Part shown: piece by piece, positions 1-5,489 of the stretch
Layout: each line of letters begins with the position of its first letter
Position numbering within the stretch: the stretch's first letter is position 1
From: an uncultured Oribacterium sp.
Lineage (GTDB): Bacteria > Bacillota > Clostridia > Lachnospirales > Lachnospiraceae
Direction: 5' to 3'
DNA length: 5,489 nt
NCBI GenBank assembly: GCA_937927445.1
Contig: CALAOB010000051.1
Coordinates: 1-5,489, forward strand
Made by a program: the position numbers and the translations under genes
Notes under the pieces: model-generated
The model's database searches: none
Seen by the model: the letters and a program-made list of their open reading frames with translations, nothing else
What the model was told of the DNA's origin: nothing

Positions 1-26
1 AGTACTTCTTAGGGATGGGATTTTAG

Positions 27-48
27 AGTCTTCCGAGCTCGGAGTACT
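27..48. repeat. Imperfect palindrome centred on CCGAGCTCGG
   Basis: A 12-bp perfect palindrome (TCCGAGCTCGGA, 32-43) is extended outward by a T-G wobble, one mismatch and three further complementary bases. It lies about 60 bases upstream of the copA -35 hexamer. No T-run follows it, so it does not look like an intrinsic terminator. It could be a protein-binding dyad or the tail structure of an upstream transcript. Its role is unknown and it may be chance. Confidence 0.3.
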
Positions 49-88
49 GTGTTTCAGGTGGCTGTCCTCCGGGGCTTCCGGCATGGCA

Positions 89-112
89 GTCAACAGTATA
101 TTTTCTGTTGAC
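89..112. promoter_or_regulatory. Perfect inverted repeat overlapping the copA -35 hexamer
   Basis: The arms GTCAACAG (89-96) and CTGTTGAC (105-112) are exact reverse complements separated by eight A/T-rich bases. The right arm contains the TTGAC of the -35 hexamer, so a dimer bound here would touch the RNA polymerase site. The sequence does not match the CsoR G/C-tract pattern or the CopY box (TACANNTGTA), so it would suit a different regulator. That it is an operator is inferred only from symmetry and position. Confidence 0.4.
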
Positions 113-137
113 GACGCATACCCCGTTGGGGTATACT
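108..137 (+). promoter_or_regulatory. Promoter of the copA-csoR operon
   Basis: TTGACG at 108-113 matches five of six bases of the housekeeping -35 consensus. TATACT at 132-137 matches five of six of the -10 consensus, and the spacer is 18 bases. Transcription would start near 144, giving a leader of about 60 bases before the copA ATG at 205. The spacer is almost filled by the CsoR-type dyad at 118-134, the usual layout for repression by blocking polymerase. Confidence 0.75.
118..134. promoter_or_regulatory. CsoR operator (copper-responsive box)
   Basis: ATACCCC-GTT-GGGGTAT is a perfect dyad with 7-bp arms and a 3-base centre. C/G tracts flanked by ATA/TAT are the known pattern of CsoR-family operators. 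It lies between the -35 and -10 hexamers and overlaps the -10. A CsoR homologue is encoded at the end of the same operon, so autoregulated, copper-relieved repression is the natural reading. Site recognition is from pattern; binding is inferred. Confidence 0.8.
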
Positions 138-150
138 GGCATCGACCTGA

Positions 151-169
151 TATAGGGGGTGGGGGTATA
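151..169. promoter_or_regulatory. Second candidate CsoR/RcnR-type G-tract site in the leader
   Basis: TATA-GGGGG-T-GGGGG-TATA has self-complementary A/T flanks around a G-tract on one strand. This resembles the other known class of CsoR/RcnR-family operators, in which inverted A/T flanks surround a run of G. It lies just downstream of the predicted transcription start, where a bound repressor could block initiation or early elongation. An overlapping short dyad (GGTGG 158-162 with CCACC 173-177) could also fold in the RNA. Confidence 0.45.
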
Positions 170-193
170 TATCCACCGTGGCTTACATACAGA

Positions 194-199
194 AAGAGG
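194..199 (+). promoter_or_regulatory. Ribosome binding site that fixes the copA start
   Basis: AAGAGG lies five bases before the ATG at 205. The alternative in-frame start, GTG at 178, would add nine residues ahead of the metal-binding domain and has no convincing A/G-rich site at the right spacing. Its upstream bases form the G-tract element and a CCACC run. Confidence 0.6.
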
Positions 200-204
200 C
201 ATCT

Positions 205-2784
205 ATGAAACAGTATATCGTGACCGGTATGAGCTGTGCGGCCTGCCAGACGCGCGTCGAGAAGGCCGCGCGGGCAGTGCCGGGGGTACGGGAGGCGACG
301 GTCTCCCTGCTGACCAATACCCTCGCTGTCGAGGGAGACGCGGCACCGGAGGACATCATAAAAGCAGTAGTGAACGCGGGCTATGGTGCCCGCGTGAAGG
401 GCGGGCAGCCGGGTGAAGGCAGCGGCCAGGGAAGTAAACAGGAAGGGGCATCCTGCTCCGCTGCGGGCGGCGGACTCGATCCGATGGCGGCCGAGGAAGA
501 AGCCCTGCGGGACCATGAGACGCCGAAGCTGAAGAAGCGTCTTCTTCAGTCGATTCTGCTGCTCCTCGTGCTGATGTACTTCAGCATGGGCCATAATATG
601 GCGGGCTGGCCGCTCCCGGCGGTGTTTGAGAATCCGGTGAACGGCGCCATCGTACAGATGCTGCTCGCCCTCATCGTCATGTACATCAACCGGAAGTTCT
701 TCGTCGGTGGCTTCCTCTCGCTCCTTTACCGGGCACCGAACATGGACGCCCTCGTCGCACTGGGCTCGAGCGCGGCCTTCCTGTACTCGCTGGTGGAGCT
801 CTTTCTGATGAGCCTCGCACTGGCCGGCGGACAGACGGAGGCGGTGCATCATCTGCACCATAATCTGTATTTCGAAACGGCGGCGATGATTCCGGCACTG
901 ATCACGGTCGGGAAGATGCTCGAGGCGATGTCGAAGGGACGGACGACCGATGCCCTGCGCAGCCTCATGAAGCTGGCACCGAAAACCGCTGTGCTGCTGC
1001 GGGATGGGAAGGAAGTGACGGTGGCGATCTCAGAGGTGCAGTCCGGCGATCTCTTCGTGGTACGTCCGGGCGAGAGCATCCCGGTGGATGGCGTCATCCT
1101 CGAGGGCAGCAGTGCGGTTAATGAAGCCGCCCTCACCGGTGAGAGCATCCCGGTGGATAAGACCGTCGGGGACAGCGTATCGGCGGCGACCATCAACACG
1201 GATGGCTTCCTGAAGGCGCGGGCGACCCGCGTCGGAGAGGACACGACGCTCAGCCAGATCATCCGTATGGTATCGGATGCAGCCGCGACGAAGGCCCCGA
1301 TCTCCCGGATCGCGGATCAGGTGGCCGGCATCTTCGTGCCGGCGGTGATCCTCGTTTCTCTGCTGACCTTCATCGCCTGGATGCTGGCTGGAAAGGGTGT
1401 GGAATTTGCGATTCCGCGGGCCGTCGCCGTGCTGGTGGTGTCCTGCCCGTGTGCGCTCGGACTGGCGACGCCGGTGGCCATCATGGTCGGCAGCGGACAG
1501 GGCGCACGAAACGGCATCCTGTTTAAAACTGCAGCGGCGCAGGAGCAGGCCGGCCGCATCGAGATCGTCGCGCTGGATAAGACCGGCACCATCACCTCGG
1601 GACAGCCGGTGGTGACGGATGTACTTCCGTCCACCGGGGTATCGGCGGAAACGCTCCTCCAGCTGGCCCTCGACCTCGAGCAGTACTCCGAGCATCCGCT
1701 GGCGGGTGCCATCGTGCGCTATGCGGAGGCCAAGGCCATGACCCCACGCGCCGTGACGGAGTTCTCCGCATTGCCCGGTAACGGACTGCAGGCGATGCAG
1801 GACGCAGCGGAGCTCTGCGGTGGCTCGTATAAGTATATGAAGGAGCGCTTCGGTGTTACAGGGGAGCTGGAGCAGCAGTATGAGGCGCTCGCGGAGCAGG
1901 GAAAGACACCGCTCTTCTTCGCACGTGACGGGAAGCCGATGGGCATCATCGCGGTCGCGGATGCCATCAAGGAGGATTCTGCGCAGGCCATCGCGGAGCT
2001 TCAGAATATGGGCATTGACGTCTATATGATCACGGGCGATAATGAAAAAACAGCGCGGGCCATCGCACGGCAGGCCGGTGTCACGCATGTCATCGCCGGG
2101 GTGCTTCCGGATGGAAAGGAAGCGGTGATCCGGCGGCTGAAGGACGAGGGACGTGTTGCGATGGTCGGAGACGGCATCAATGATGCCCCGGCCCTCACAC
2201 GTGCGGATCTCGGTATCGCCATCGGTGCCGGCGCAGACGTCGCCATCGATGCGGCGGATGTGGTTCTGATGAAGAGCCGGCTTACGGATGTGTCGGCAGC
2301 AATCCGTCTCGGACGGGCGACAATCCGGAACATCCATGAGAACCTGTTCTGGGCCTTCTTCTATAACGTGATCTGCATCCCGCTCGCGGCCGGCTTTTAC
2401 ACGGCCGTGCTGGGACTTGGATTCGAGATGAGCCCGATGGTCGGCGCGGCGGCGATGAGCCTGTCGAGCTTCACCGTATGCATGAATGCGTTGCGTCTCA
2501 ACCTCTGCAAGGTGCATGACGCTTCACAGGATAGAAAAATCAGAAAAAGAAAGAAAAAGGAGAGTAAAAAGATGACAGAGACTGTAAATATCAAGGGTAT
2601 GATGTGTGGACACTGCGAGGCCAGCGTGAAGAAGGCCCTCGAGAAGATTGAGGGTGTTGAGGAGGCCGTGGTTTCCCACACCAGTGGTACCGCTGAGCTG
2701 ACGCTGAGCGCGCCGGTCGAGGATGCGGCGATCCAGAAGGCCATCGAGGCCCTCGATTTCGAGTTCGTGTCCATCGTAAAGTAA
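205..2784 (+). CDS. copA: Copper-exporting P1B-1 ATPase CopA with C-terminal CopZ-like domain
   Basis: This is a Cu(I)-translocating P-type ATPase of the cytoplasmic membrane that exports copper using ATP. From Met at 205 it has 859 residues. An N-terminal heavy-metal-associated domain carries GMSCAAC (Cys11, Cys14) and is followed by a Gly/Ser-rich linker. Eight membrane segments are expected, near 113-129, 148-162, 180-207, 221-239, 374-395, 403-428, 713-738 and 743-764. The core motifs are intact: TGES (311-314), CPC metal site (414-416), phosphorylation site DKTGT (Asp458), SEHP (His497), TGDN (610-613) and GDGINDAP (655-662). YN (720-721) and M-x-x-SS (751-755) in the last two helices fit Cu(I) specificity. 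A short extracytoplasmic loop holds HHLHH. A Lys/Arg-rich linker (about 777-789) then joins a second metal-binding domain with GMMCGHC (Cys801, Cys804), which resembles a whole CopZ. Most CopA proteins carry such domains only at the N-terminus. csoR follows after 13 bases. Confidence 0.95.
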   Translation: MKQYIVTGMSCAACQTRVEKAARAVPGVREATVSLLTNTLAVEGDAAPEDIIKAVVNAGYGARVKGGQPGEGSGQGSKQEGASCSAAGGGLDPMAAEEEALRDHETPKLKKRLLQSILLLLVLMYFSMGHNMAGWPLPAVFENPVNGAIVQMLLALIVMYINRKFFVGGFLSLLYRAPNMDALVALGSSAAFLYSLVELFLMSLALAGGQTEAVHHLHHNLYFETAAMIPALITVGKMLEAMSKGRTTDALRSLMKLAPKTAVLLRDGKEVTVAISEVQSGDLFVVRPGESIPVDGVILEGSSAVNEAALTGESIPVDKTVGDSVSAATINTDGFLKARATRVGEDTTLSQIIRMVSDAAATKAPISRIADQVAGIFVPAVILVSLLTFIAWMLAGKGVEFAIPRAVAVLVVSCPCALGLATPVAIMVGSGQGARNGILFKTAAAQEQAGRIEIVALDKTGTITSGQPVVTDVLPSTGVSAETLLQLALDLEQYSEHPLAGAIVRYAEAKAMTPRAVTEFSALPGNGLQAMQDAAELCGGSYKYMKERFGVTGELEQQYEALAEQGKTPLFFARDGKPMGIIAVADAIKEDSAQAIAELQNMGIDVYMITGDNEKTARAIARQAGVTHVIAGVLPDGKEAVIRRLKDEGRVAMVGDGINDAPALTRADLGIAIGAGADVAIDAADVVLMKSRLTDVSAAIRLGRATIRNIHENLFWAFFYNVICIPLAAGFYTAVLGLGFEMSPMVGAAAMSLSSFTVCMNALRLNLCKVHDASQDRKIRKRKKKESKKMTETVNIKGMMCGHCEASVKKALEKIEGVEEAVVSHTSGTAELTLSAPVEDAAIQKAIEALDFEFVSIVK
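2557..2562 (+). promoter_or_regulatory. Internal ribosome binding site before the CopZ-like segment
   Basis: AAGGAG lies nine bases upstream of an in-frame ATG at 2572, a spacing well suited to initiation, and it is at least as strong as the site in front of copA itself. It lies in an A-rich stretch likely to be unstructured in the RNA. This supports translation of the CopZ-like domain as a separate protein. Confidence 0.5.
2572..2784 (+). CDS. copZ: Possible free copper chaperone CopZ from an internal start within copA
   Basis: The last 70 codons of copA, read from the ATG at 2572, would give a complete heavy-metal-associated domain: MTETVNIKGMMCGHCEAS begins it, with the Cu(I)-binding Cys12 and Cys15 in GMMCGHC. 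This length and start are what a free CopZ chaperone has. CopZ buffers cytosolic Cu(I) and hands it to CopA and CsoR. A ribosome binding site at 2557-2562 supports internal initiation. Stops in the other two frames (TAA 2565-2567 and TGA 2573-2575) suggest this was once a separate gene directly behind copA. The same codons are also read as the tail of CopA. Whether the free form, the fused form or both are made cannot be told from sequence. Confidence 0.5.
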   Translation: MTETVNIKGMMCGHCEASVKKALEKIEGVEEAVVSHTSGTAELTLSAPVEDAAIQKAIEALDFEFVSIVK

Positions 2785-2797
2785 ACGAGGTGAAAAC

Positions 2798-3112
2798 ATG
2801 GCATGCTGCTGTGGACAGGATGAAAACGGAAGACAGAAACACAAGCCGCGGACGCCGGAGCAGGTGAAGTCGCTGGTGACGCGCCTCAATCGGATCGACG
2901 GGCAGATCCTCGGCATCAAAAAGATGATCGAGGAAAACCGCTACTGTCCGGATGTCCTGATGCAGGTCAGCGCCGTGCAGGCCTCGCTGAACTCCTTCAA
3001 TAAGGAGCTGCTCGCGACGCACATAAAGACCTGCGTCGTCGATGACATCCGGGAGGGCAAGGAAGAAGCCGTGGACGAGCTCTGCGAGCTGCTGAAGAAA
3101 ACGATGAAGTAA
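2798..3112 (+). CDS. csoR: Copper-sensing transcriptional repressor CsoR
   Basis: This 104-residue protein of the CsoR/RcnR (DUF156) family is an all-helical DNA-binding repressor that lets go of its operator on binding Cu(I). The family core runs from about residue 20 (RLNRIDGQILGIKKMIEENRYC). The Cys-His-Cys copper triad is present as Cys50, His75 and Cys79 (the last two in HIKTC), and Tyr49 precedes the first Cys as in known copper sensors. This favours Cu(I) over the nickel, formaldehyde or persulfide members of the family. The N-terminus carries an odd Cys3-Cys4-Cys5 run and a short polar tail; Cys96 is also extra. The ribosome binding site GAGGTG (2787-2792) lies five bases before the ATG, 13 bases after the copA stop, so co-transcription is very likely. 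Its probable targets are the G/C-tract sites at 118-134 and 151-169. Confidence 0.93.
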   Translation: MACCCGQDENGRQKHKPRTPEQVKSLVTRLNRIDGQILGIKKMIEENRYCPDVLMQVSAVQASLNSFNKELLATHIKTCVVDDIREGKEEAVDELCELLKKTMK

Positions 3113-3126
3113 GCCCGCGAGCGCAT

Positions 3127-3164
3127 ACGCCGGATGCCTGTGCCACCGGTACATCCGCTGGCGT
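3127..3164 (+). other. GC-rich imperfect hairpin downstream of csoR
   Basis: ACGCCGGATG (3127-3136) can pair with CATCC-GCT-GGCGT (3152-3164), leaving a 3-base bulge, and an inner TGTGCC/GGTACA pairing is possible. Only GTCGTTTC follows, so it is at best a weak terminator. It may instead protect the 3' end of the copper mRNA ahead of the strong terminator 30 bases later. Confidence 0.3.
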
Positions 3165-3194
3165 CGTTTCTGTACATGCAACATAAGGAAAGTG

Positions 3195-3230
3195 AAATTA
3201 GCAGTCTTTTGAAAAGACTGCTAATTTTTT
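3195..3230 (+). terminator. Intrinsic terminator of the copper operon
   Basis: A perfect 16-bp dyad runs from AAATTAGCAGTCTTTT (3195-3210) to its exact complement at 3212-3227, around a single central G. The stem would open at the top to a TTTTGAAAA loop. Six T residues (3225-3230) close it. It separates csoR from ftsH. The inner part, TTAGCAGTC-N9-GACTGCTAA, is one base per arm away from the HrcA operator CIRCE, discussed separately. Confidence 0.85.
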
Positions 3231-3237
3231 CGCTTCG

Positions 3238-3267
3238 TTCACATAGTTAACACATTTCTGCTTTATA
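3238..3267 (+). promoter_or_regulatory. Candidate ftsH promoter
   Basis: TTCACA (3238-3243) is one base off the -35 consensus. TTTATA (3262-3267) follows after 18 bases and is preceded by TG at 3259-3260, an extended -10 feature; the overlapping TATATT at 3264-3269 is a closer -10 but at a 20-base spacing. The start of transcription would fall near 3274. A promoter is expected here because a strong terminator lies just upstream. The exact hexamers are uncertain. Confidence 0.45.
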
Positions 3268-3281
3268 TTTAGGAACATCAG

Positions 3282-5396
3282 ATGGAGGAAAGCTATCCTC
3301 TGTCACATGAAAGGATGAATCTTATGGGAAATATAGTACAGATCTTCCAGCGGCATCGCCTGAAAAGGCAGATGAATCTCGCAAATGGGAACAACGGCCA
3401 GAACCATCCGGAGGACGATCATGGTTTCGGTAATTTCAATGATTTCTTTAATCAGTTCACGAACGGTCAGAACGGCGCGAATGGTGGAAATCGTGGGAAC
3501 AATGGAAATAACAGCTATCAGCCGAAGAATAAAAAACCGCTGATTTTCTATTATTTCATCGCACTTCTCATCATCCTGCTGCTGAATACCTTCGTATTCC
3601 CGTCACTGCTGACACGGTCGATCCGTCAGACGAGCTATACGGAGTTCATGAATGCGGTGAACAATCAGGCCATCACGAAGGTGAACCTGAGCGATGATAC
3701 CATCACCTATGTTGCGACGGTGAACGGTTCCGATGTCACCTGCCAGACCGGTCGACTGAAGAACGAGTACACCGAGGCACAGGTACTGCAGGAGCTTTTC
3801 CGGCAGGGCGTCAACTTCGATGAGACGATCCCGGTCGAGACCAGCCCGCTGCTGAATTTCCTCCTGACCTGGATCTTCCCGATCCTTCTGTTCTGGGCCC
3901 TCGGCAACTGGCTCAGCAAGCGTATGGCGAGCTCGCTCGGTGCGGGCGGTGGCTTCGGTGGTATGGGCGGCTTCGGTAAGTCGAACGCCCGTGAGTACGA
4001 AGCGAAGGATGGAAACAAGGTGACCTTTAAGGACGTCGCCGGTGAGGATGAAGCGAAGGAGCTTCTGTCCGAGATGGTCGACTACCTGAAGGAGCCGGAT
4101 AAGTATACGAAGATCGGTGCACATATTCCGAAGGGTGCGCTGCTCGTCGGCCCTCCGGGAACCGGTAAGACCTTACTTGCCAAGGCCGTGGCCGGTGAGG
4201 CGAACGTTCCGTTCTTCTCCATCGCCGGCTCCGAGTTCGTCGAGATGTTCGTCGGCATGGGTGCGGCGAAGGTACGTGACCTCTTCGAGCAGGCGAAGAA
4301 AAAGTCTCCGTGCATCATCTTCATCGATGAGATCGATGCCATCGGTAAGAAGCGTGGCAACGGTGCGATGGGTGGTAACGATGAGCGTGAGCAGACCCTG
4401 AACCAGCTCCTGACAGAGATGGACGGCTTCGACAGCTCGAAGGCCATCATCATCCTGGCAGCGACCAACCAGCCGGATTCCCTGGATCCTGCACTGCTTC
4501 GTCCGGGCCGTTTCGACCGTCGTGTACCGGTCGAGCTTCCGGATTTCCAGGGACGTGTCGACATCCTGAAGGTGCACTCCAGAGGCATCAAGATGGCGGA
4601 CAATGTCGATCTCAGTGCCATCGCGAAGGCAGCCGCCGGCGCGAGTGGTGCGGAGCTGGCCAATATCATCAACGAGGCAGCACTTCGTGCAGTACGTGCC
4701 GGTCGTGAGCGCGTGATCCAGTCGGATCTCGAGGAGTCGATCGAGGTCGTCATCGCCGGTTACCAGAAGAAGAACAACGTGATGACCGATAAGGAGAAGC
4801 TGATCGTTTCCTACCATGAGGTCGGTCATGCGCTGGTGGCGGCACTGCAGAAGAACTCGGCACCGGTACAGAAGATCACGATCATCCCGAGAACCTCGGG
4901 TGCACTGGGCTACACCATGCAGGTCGAGGATGAAGGGAACCACTACCTTTACTCGAAGGAGGAGCTGGAGAACAAGATCGCGACCCTCACCGGCGGACGC
5001 TGTGCCGAGGAGCTGATCTTCCACACTTGCACGACGGGTGCCAGCAACGATATCGAACAGGCGACGAAGTATGCCCGTGCGATGATCACACGCTATGGTA
5101 TGGCGGACGATATCGGTATGGTGGCGATGGAGCAGGTTCAGAACCAGTACCTCGGTGGGGATGCATCCCTCACCTGCTCACCTGAGACGCAGACGAAGAT
5201 CGATCAGATGACCGTGGACCTCGTGAAGAAGCAGCACGATAAGGCGTATCAGCTGCTGAGTGATAACATCACGAAGCTCCATGAGATCACGAAGTATCTC
5301 TATGAGAAGGAGACCATCACCGGCGCAGAGTTCATGGAGATCCTGAACCGGAAGGAGATCGATCCGTCCGTGGTGGCACCGGGCACACAGGCCTGA
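3282..5396 (+). CDS. ftsH: ATP-dependent zinc metalloprotease FtsH
   Basis: FtsH is a membrane-anchored hexameric AAA+ protease that degrades damaged membrane proteins and some cytosolic regulators. The frame gives 704 residues. An N-terminal tail of about 85 residues is rich in Asn and Gly (16 Asn and 10 Gly in 32-78), then come membrane segment 1 (about 86-106), an extracytoplasmic domain, segment 2 (about 190-208) and a Gly-rich linker (220-232). The AAA+ module has Walker A GPPGTGKT (290-297), pore loop FVGMG (323-327), Walker B IIFIDE (345-350) and the arginine region RPGRFDRR (407-414). The protease has the zinc motif HEVGH (512-516, usually HEAGH) and the third ligand Asp590 in GASND. 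All catalytic residues are present. The start is uncertain: AGGA precedes the ATG at 3282, but the ATG at 3324 also has AAAGGA eight bases ahead and suits the predicted promoter better (690 residues). It appears to be its own transcription unit. Confidence 0.96.
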   Translation: MEESYPLSHERMNLMGNIVQIFQRHRLKRQMNLANGNNGQNHPEDDHGFGNFNDFFNQFTNGQNGANGGNRGNNGNNSYQPKNKKPLIFYYFIALLIILLLNTFVFPSLLTRSIRQTSYTEFMNAVNNQAITKVNLSDDTITYVATVNGSDVTCQTGRLKNEYTEAQVLQELFRQGVNFDETIPVETSPLLNFLLTWIFPILLFWALGNWLSKRMASSLGAGGGFGGMGGFGKSNAREYEAKDGNKVTFKDVAGEDEAKELLSEMVDYLKEPDKYTKIGAHIPKGALLVGPPGTGKTLLAKAVAGEANVPFFSIAGSEFVEMFVGMGAAKVRDLFEQAKKKSPCIIFIDEIDAIGKKRGNGAMGGNDEREQTLNQLLTEMDGFDSSKAIIILAATNQPDSLDPALLRPGRFDRRVPVELPDFQGRVDILKVHSRGIKMADNVDLSAIAKAAAGASGAELANIINEAALRAVRAGRERVIQSDLEESIEVVIAGYQKKNNVMTDKEKLIVSYHEVGHALVAALQKNSAPVQKITIIPRTSGALGYTMQVEDEGNHYLYSKEELENKIATLTGGRCAEELIFHTCTTGASNDIEQATKYARAMITRYGMADDIGMVAMEQVQNQYLGGDASLTCSPETQTKIDQMTVDLVKKQHDKAYQLLSDNITKLHEITKYLYEKETITGAEFMEILNRKEIDPSVVAPGTQA

Positions 5397-5398
5397 GC

Positions 5399-5442
5399 AA
5401 AGACTCGTTGCAGTTTGAGAAAACTGTAACGAGCCTTTTTTT
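5399..5442 (+). terminator. Intrinsic terminator of ftsH
   Basis: A 13-bp stem (5404-5416 with 5421-5433, one G-U pair) has a GAGA tetraloop and extends through one A-C mismatch to an AAAG/CTTT pairing. Seven T residues (5436-5442) follow. It starts three bases after the ftsH stop codon, so ftsH ends its transcript here. Confidence 0.92.
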
Positions 5443-5472
5443 ACTTTATAGGAAAGTGCATCGATTATGATT

Positions 5473-5478
5473 TTGACT
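5473..5478 (+). promoter_or_regulatory. Possible -35 element of the next gene
   Basis: TTGACT matches five of six bases of the -35 consensus and lies in A/T-rich DNA 30 bases after the ftsH terminator. Any matching -10 would fall beyond the window end, so this cannot be confirmed. Confidence 0.2.
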
Positions 5479-5489
5479 TAACGTATGTT

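Noticed and set aside
1..84. Short minus-strand frame from an ATG at 84 running off the left edge
   Set aside because: Only 28 codons are visible, with no ribosome binding site and no promoter on that strand; the peptide is not recognisable.
128..165. Possible G-quadruplex in the copA leader
   Set aside because: Only three G-runs of four or more are present with a long gap, so a stable four-tract structure is not supported; the G-tract fits a CsoR/RcnR-type site.
2..208. Open + strand frame without an ATG start until residue 29, ending in TGA that overlaps the copA ATG
   Set aside because: It runs across the promoter, the CsoR box and the G-tract element, has no recognisable protein features and no good ribosome site. 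The regulatory reading explains this DNA better.
1030..2517. Long 495-codon open frame on the minus strand inside copA
   Set aside because: It is antisense to an intact, motif-complete ATPase, has His/Arg-rich nonsense composition and arises from codon bias in G+C-rich DNA.
2541..2571. Canonical -1 frameshift heptamer (X XXY YYZ) in the A-rich copA linker
   Set aside because: In the correct phase the AAA AAG pairs are preceded by G or T, not A, so no standard slippery heptamer is present. Slippage remains possible but is not shown by a motif.
4173..5024. 283-codon minus-strand open frame inside ftsH
   Set aside because: It lies opposite the conserved AAA+ and protease domains of FtsH and resembles no family; it is a shadow of codon bias.
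1..5489. A previously undescribed defence, mobile or biosynthetic system
   Set aside because: All long coding regions are well-known families (CopA, CsoR, FtsH). No transposase, repeats of array type, attachment sites or orphan genes were found.

Overview
The window carries a copper-resistance operon followed by an ftsH gene, all on the + strand, and each of the two units ends in a recognisable intrinsic terminator. The DNA is fairly G+C rich in the genes and clearly A+T rich between them. The protein sequences (a CsoR-family repressor, a CopA with a CopZ-like tail, an FtsH with an Asn/Gly-rich N-terminus) and the A/G-rich ribosome binding sites suggest a Gram-positive anaerobe of the Clostridia, probably Lachnospiraceae. 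That placement is a judgement from sequence flavour, not a search result.

Positions 1-204 are a compact control region. A good sigma-A type promoter (TTGACG at 108-113, TATACT at 132-137) has a perfect 17-bp dyad of the CsoR-box type, ATACCCC-GTT-GGGGTAT, between its two hexamers. A second G-tract element with TATA flanks lies just downstream at 151-169. A separate perfect 8-bp inverted repeat (89-112) overlaps the -35 hexamer. Positions 205-2784 encode a P1B-1 copper-exporting ATPase (CopA) with one N-terminal metal-binding domain and, unusually placed, a CopZ-like metal-binding domain fused to its C-terminus through a Lys/Arg-rich linker. At the fusion joint there is a good ribosome binding site and an in-frame ATG, so a free 70-residue CopZ may also be made. 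Positions 2798-3112 encode CsoR, the Cu(I)-sensing repressor that probably controls the operon. Together these form a feedback loop: copper enters, CsoR releases the promoter, CopZ buffers and delivers Cu(I), and CopA exports it.

Positions 3113-3281 hold a weak GC-rich hairpin, a strong terminator whose dyad is also strikingly close to the HrcA operator (CIRCE), and a candidate promoter for the next gene. Positions 3282-5396 encode the membrane-anchored AAA+ zinc protease FtsH, followed by a strong terminator at 5399-5442. The last 47 bases hold only a possible -35 element of a gene outside the window.

No mobile element, CRISPR array, tRNA or rRNA is seen. The gene content is ordinary copper homeostasis plus a housekeeping protease. 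The points most worth checking are the copA/copZ joint, the stacked operators, and the CIRCE-like terminator.
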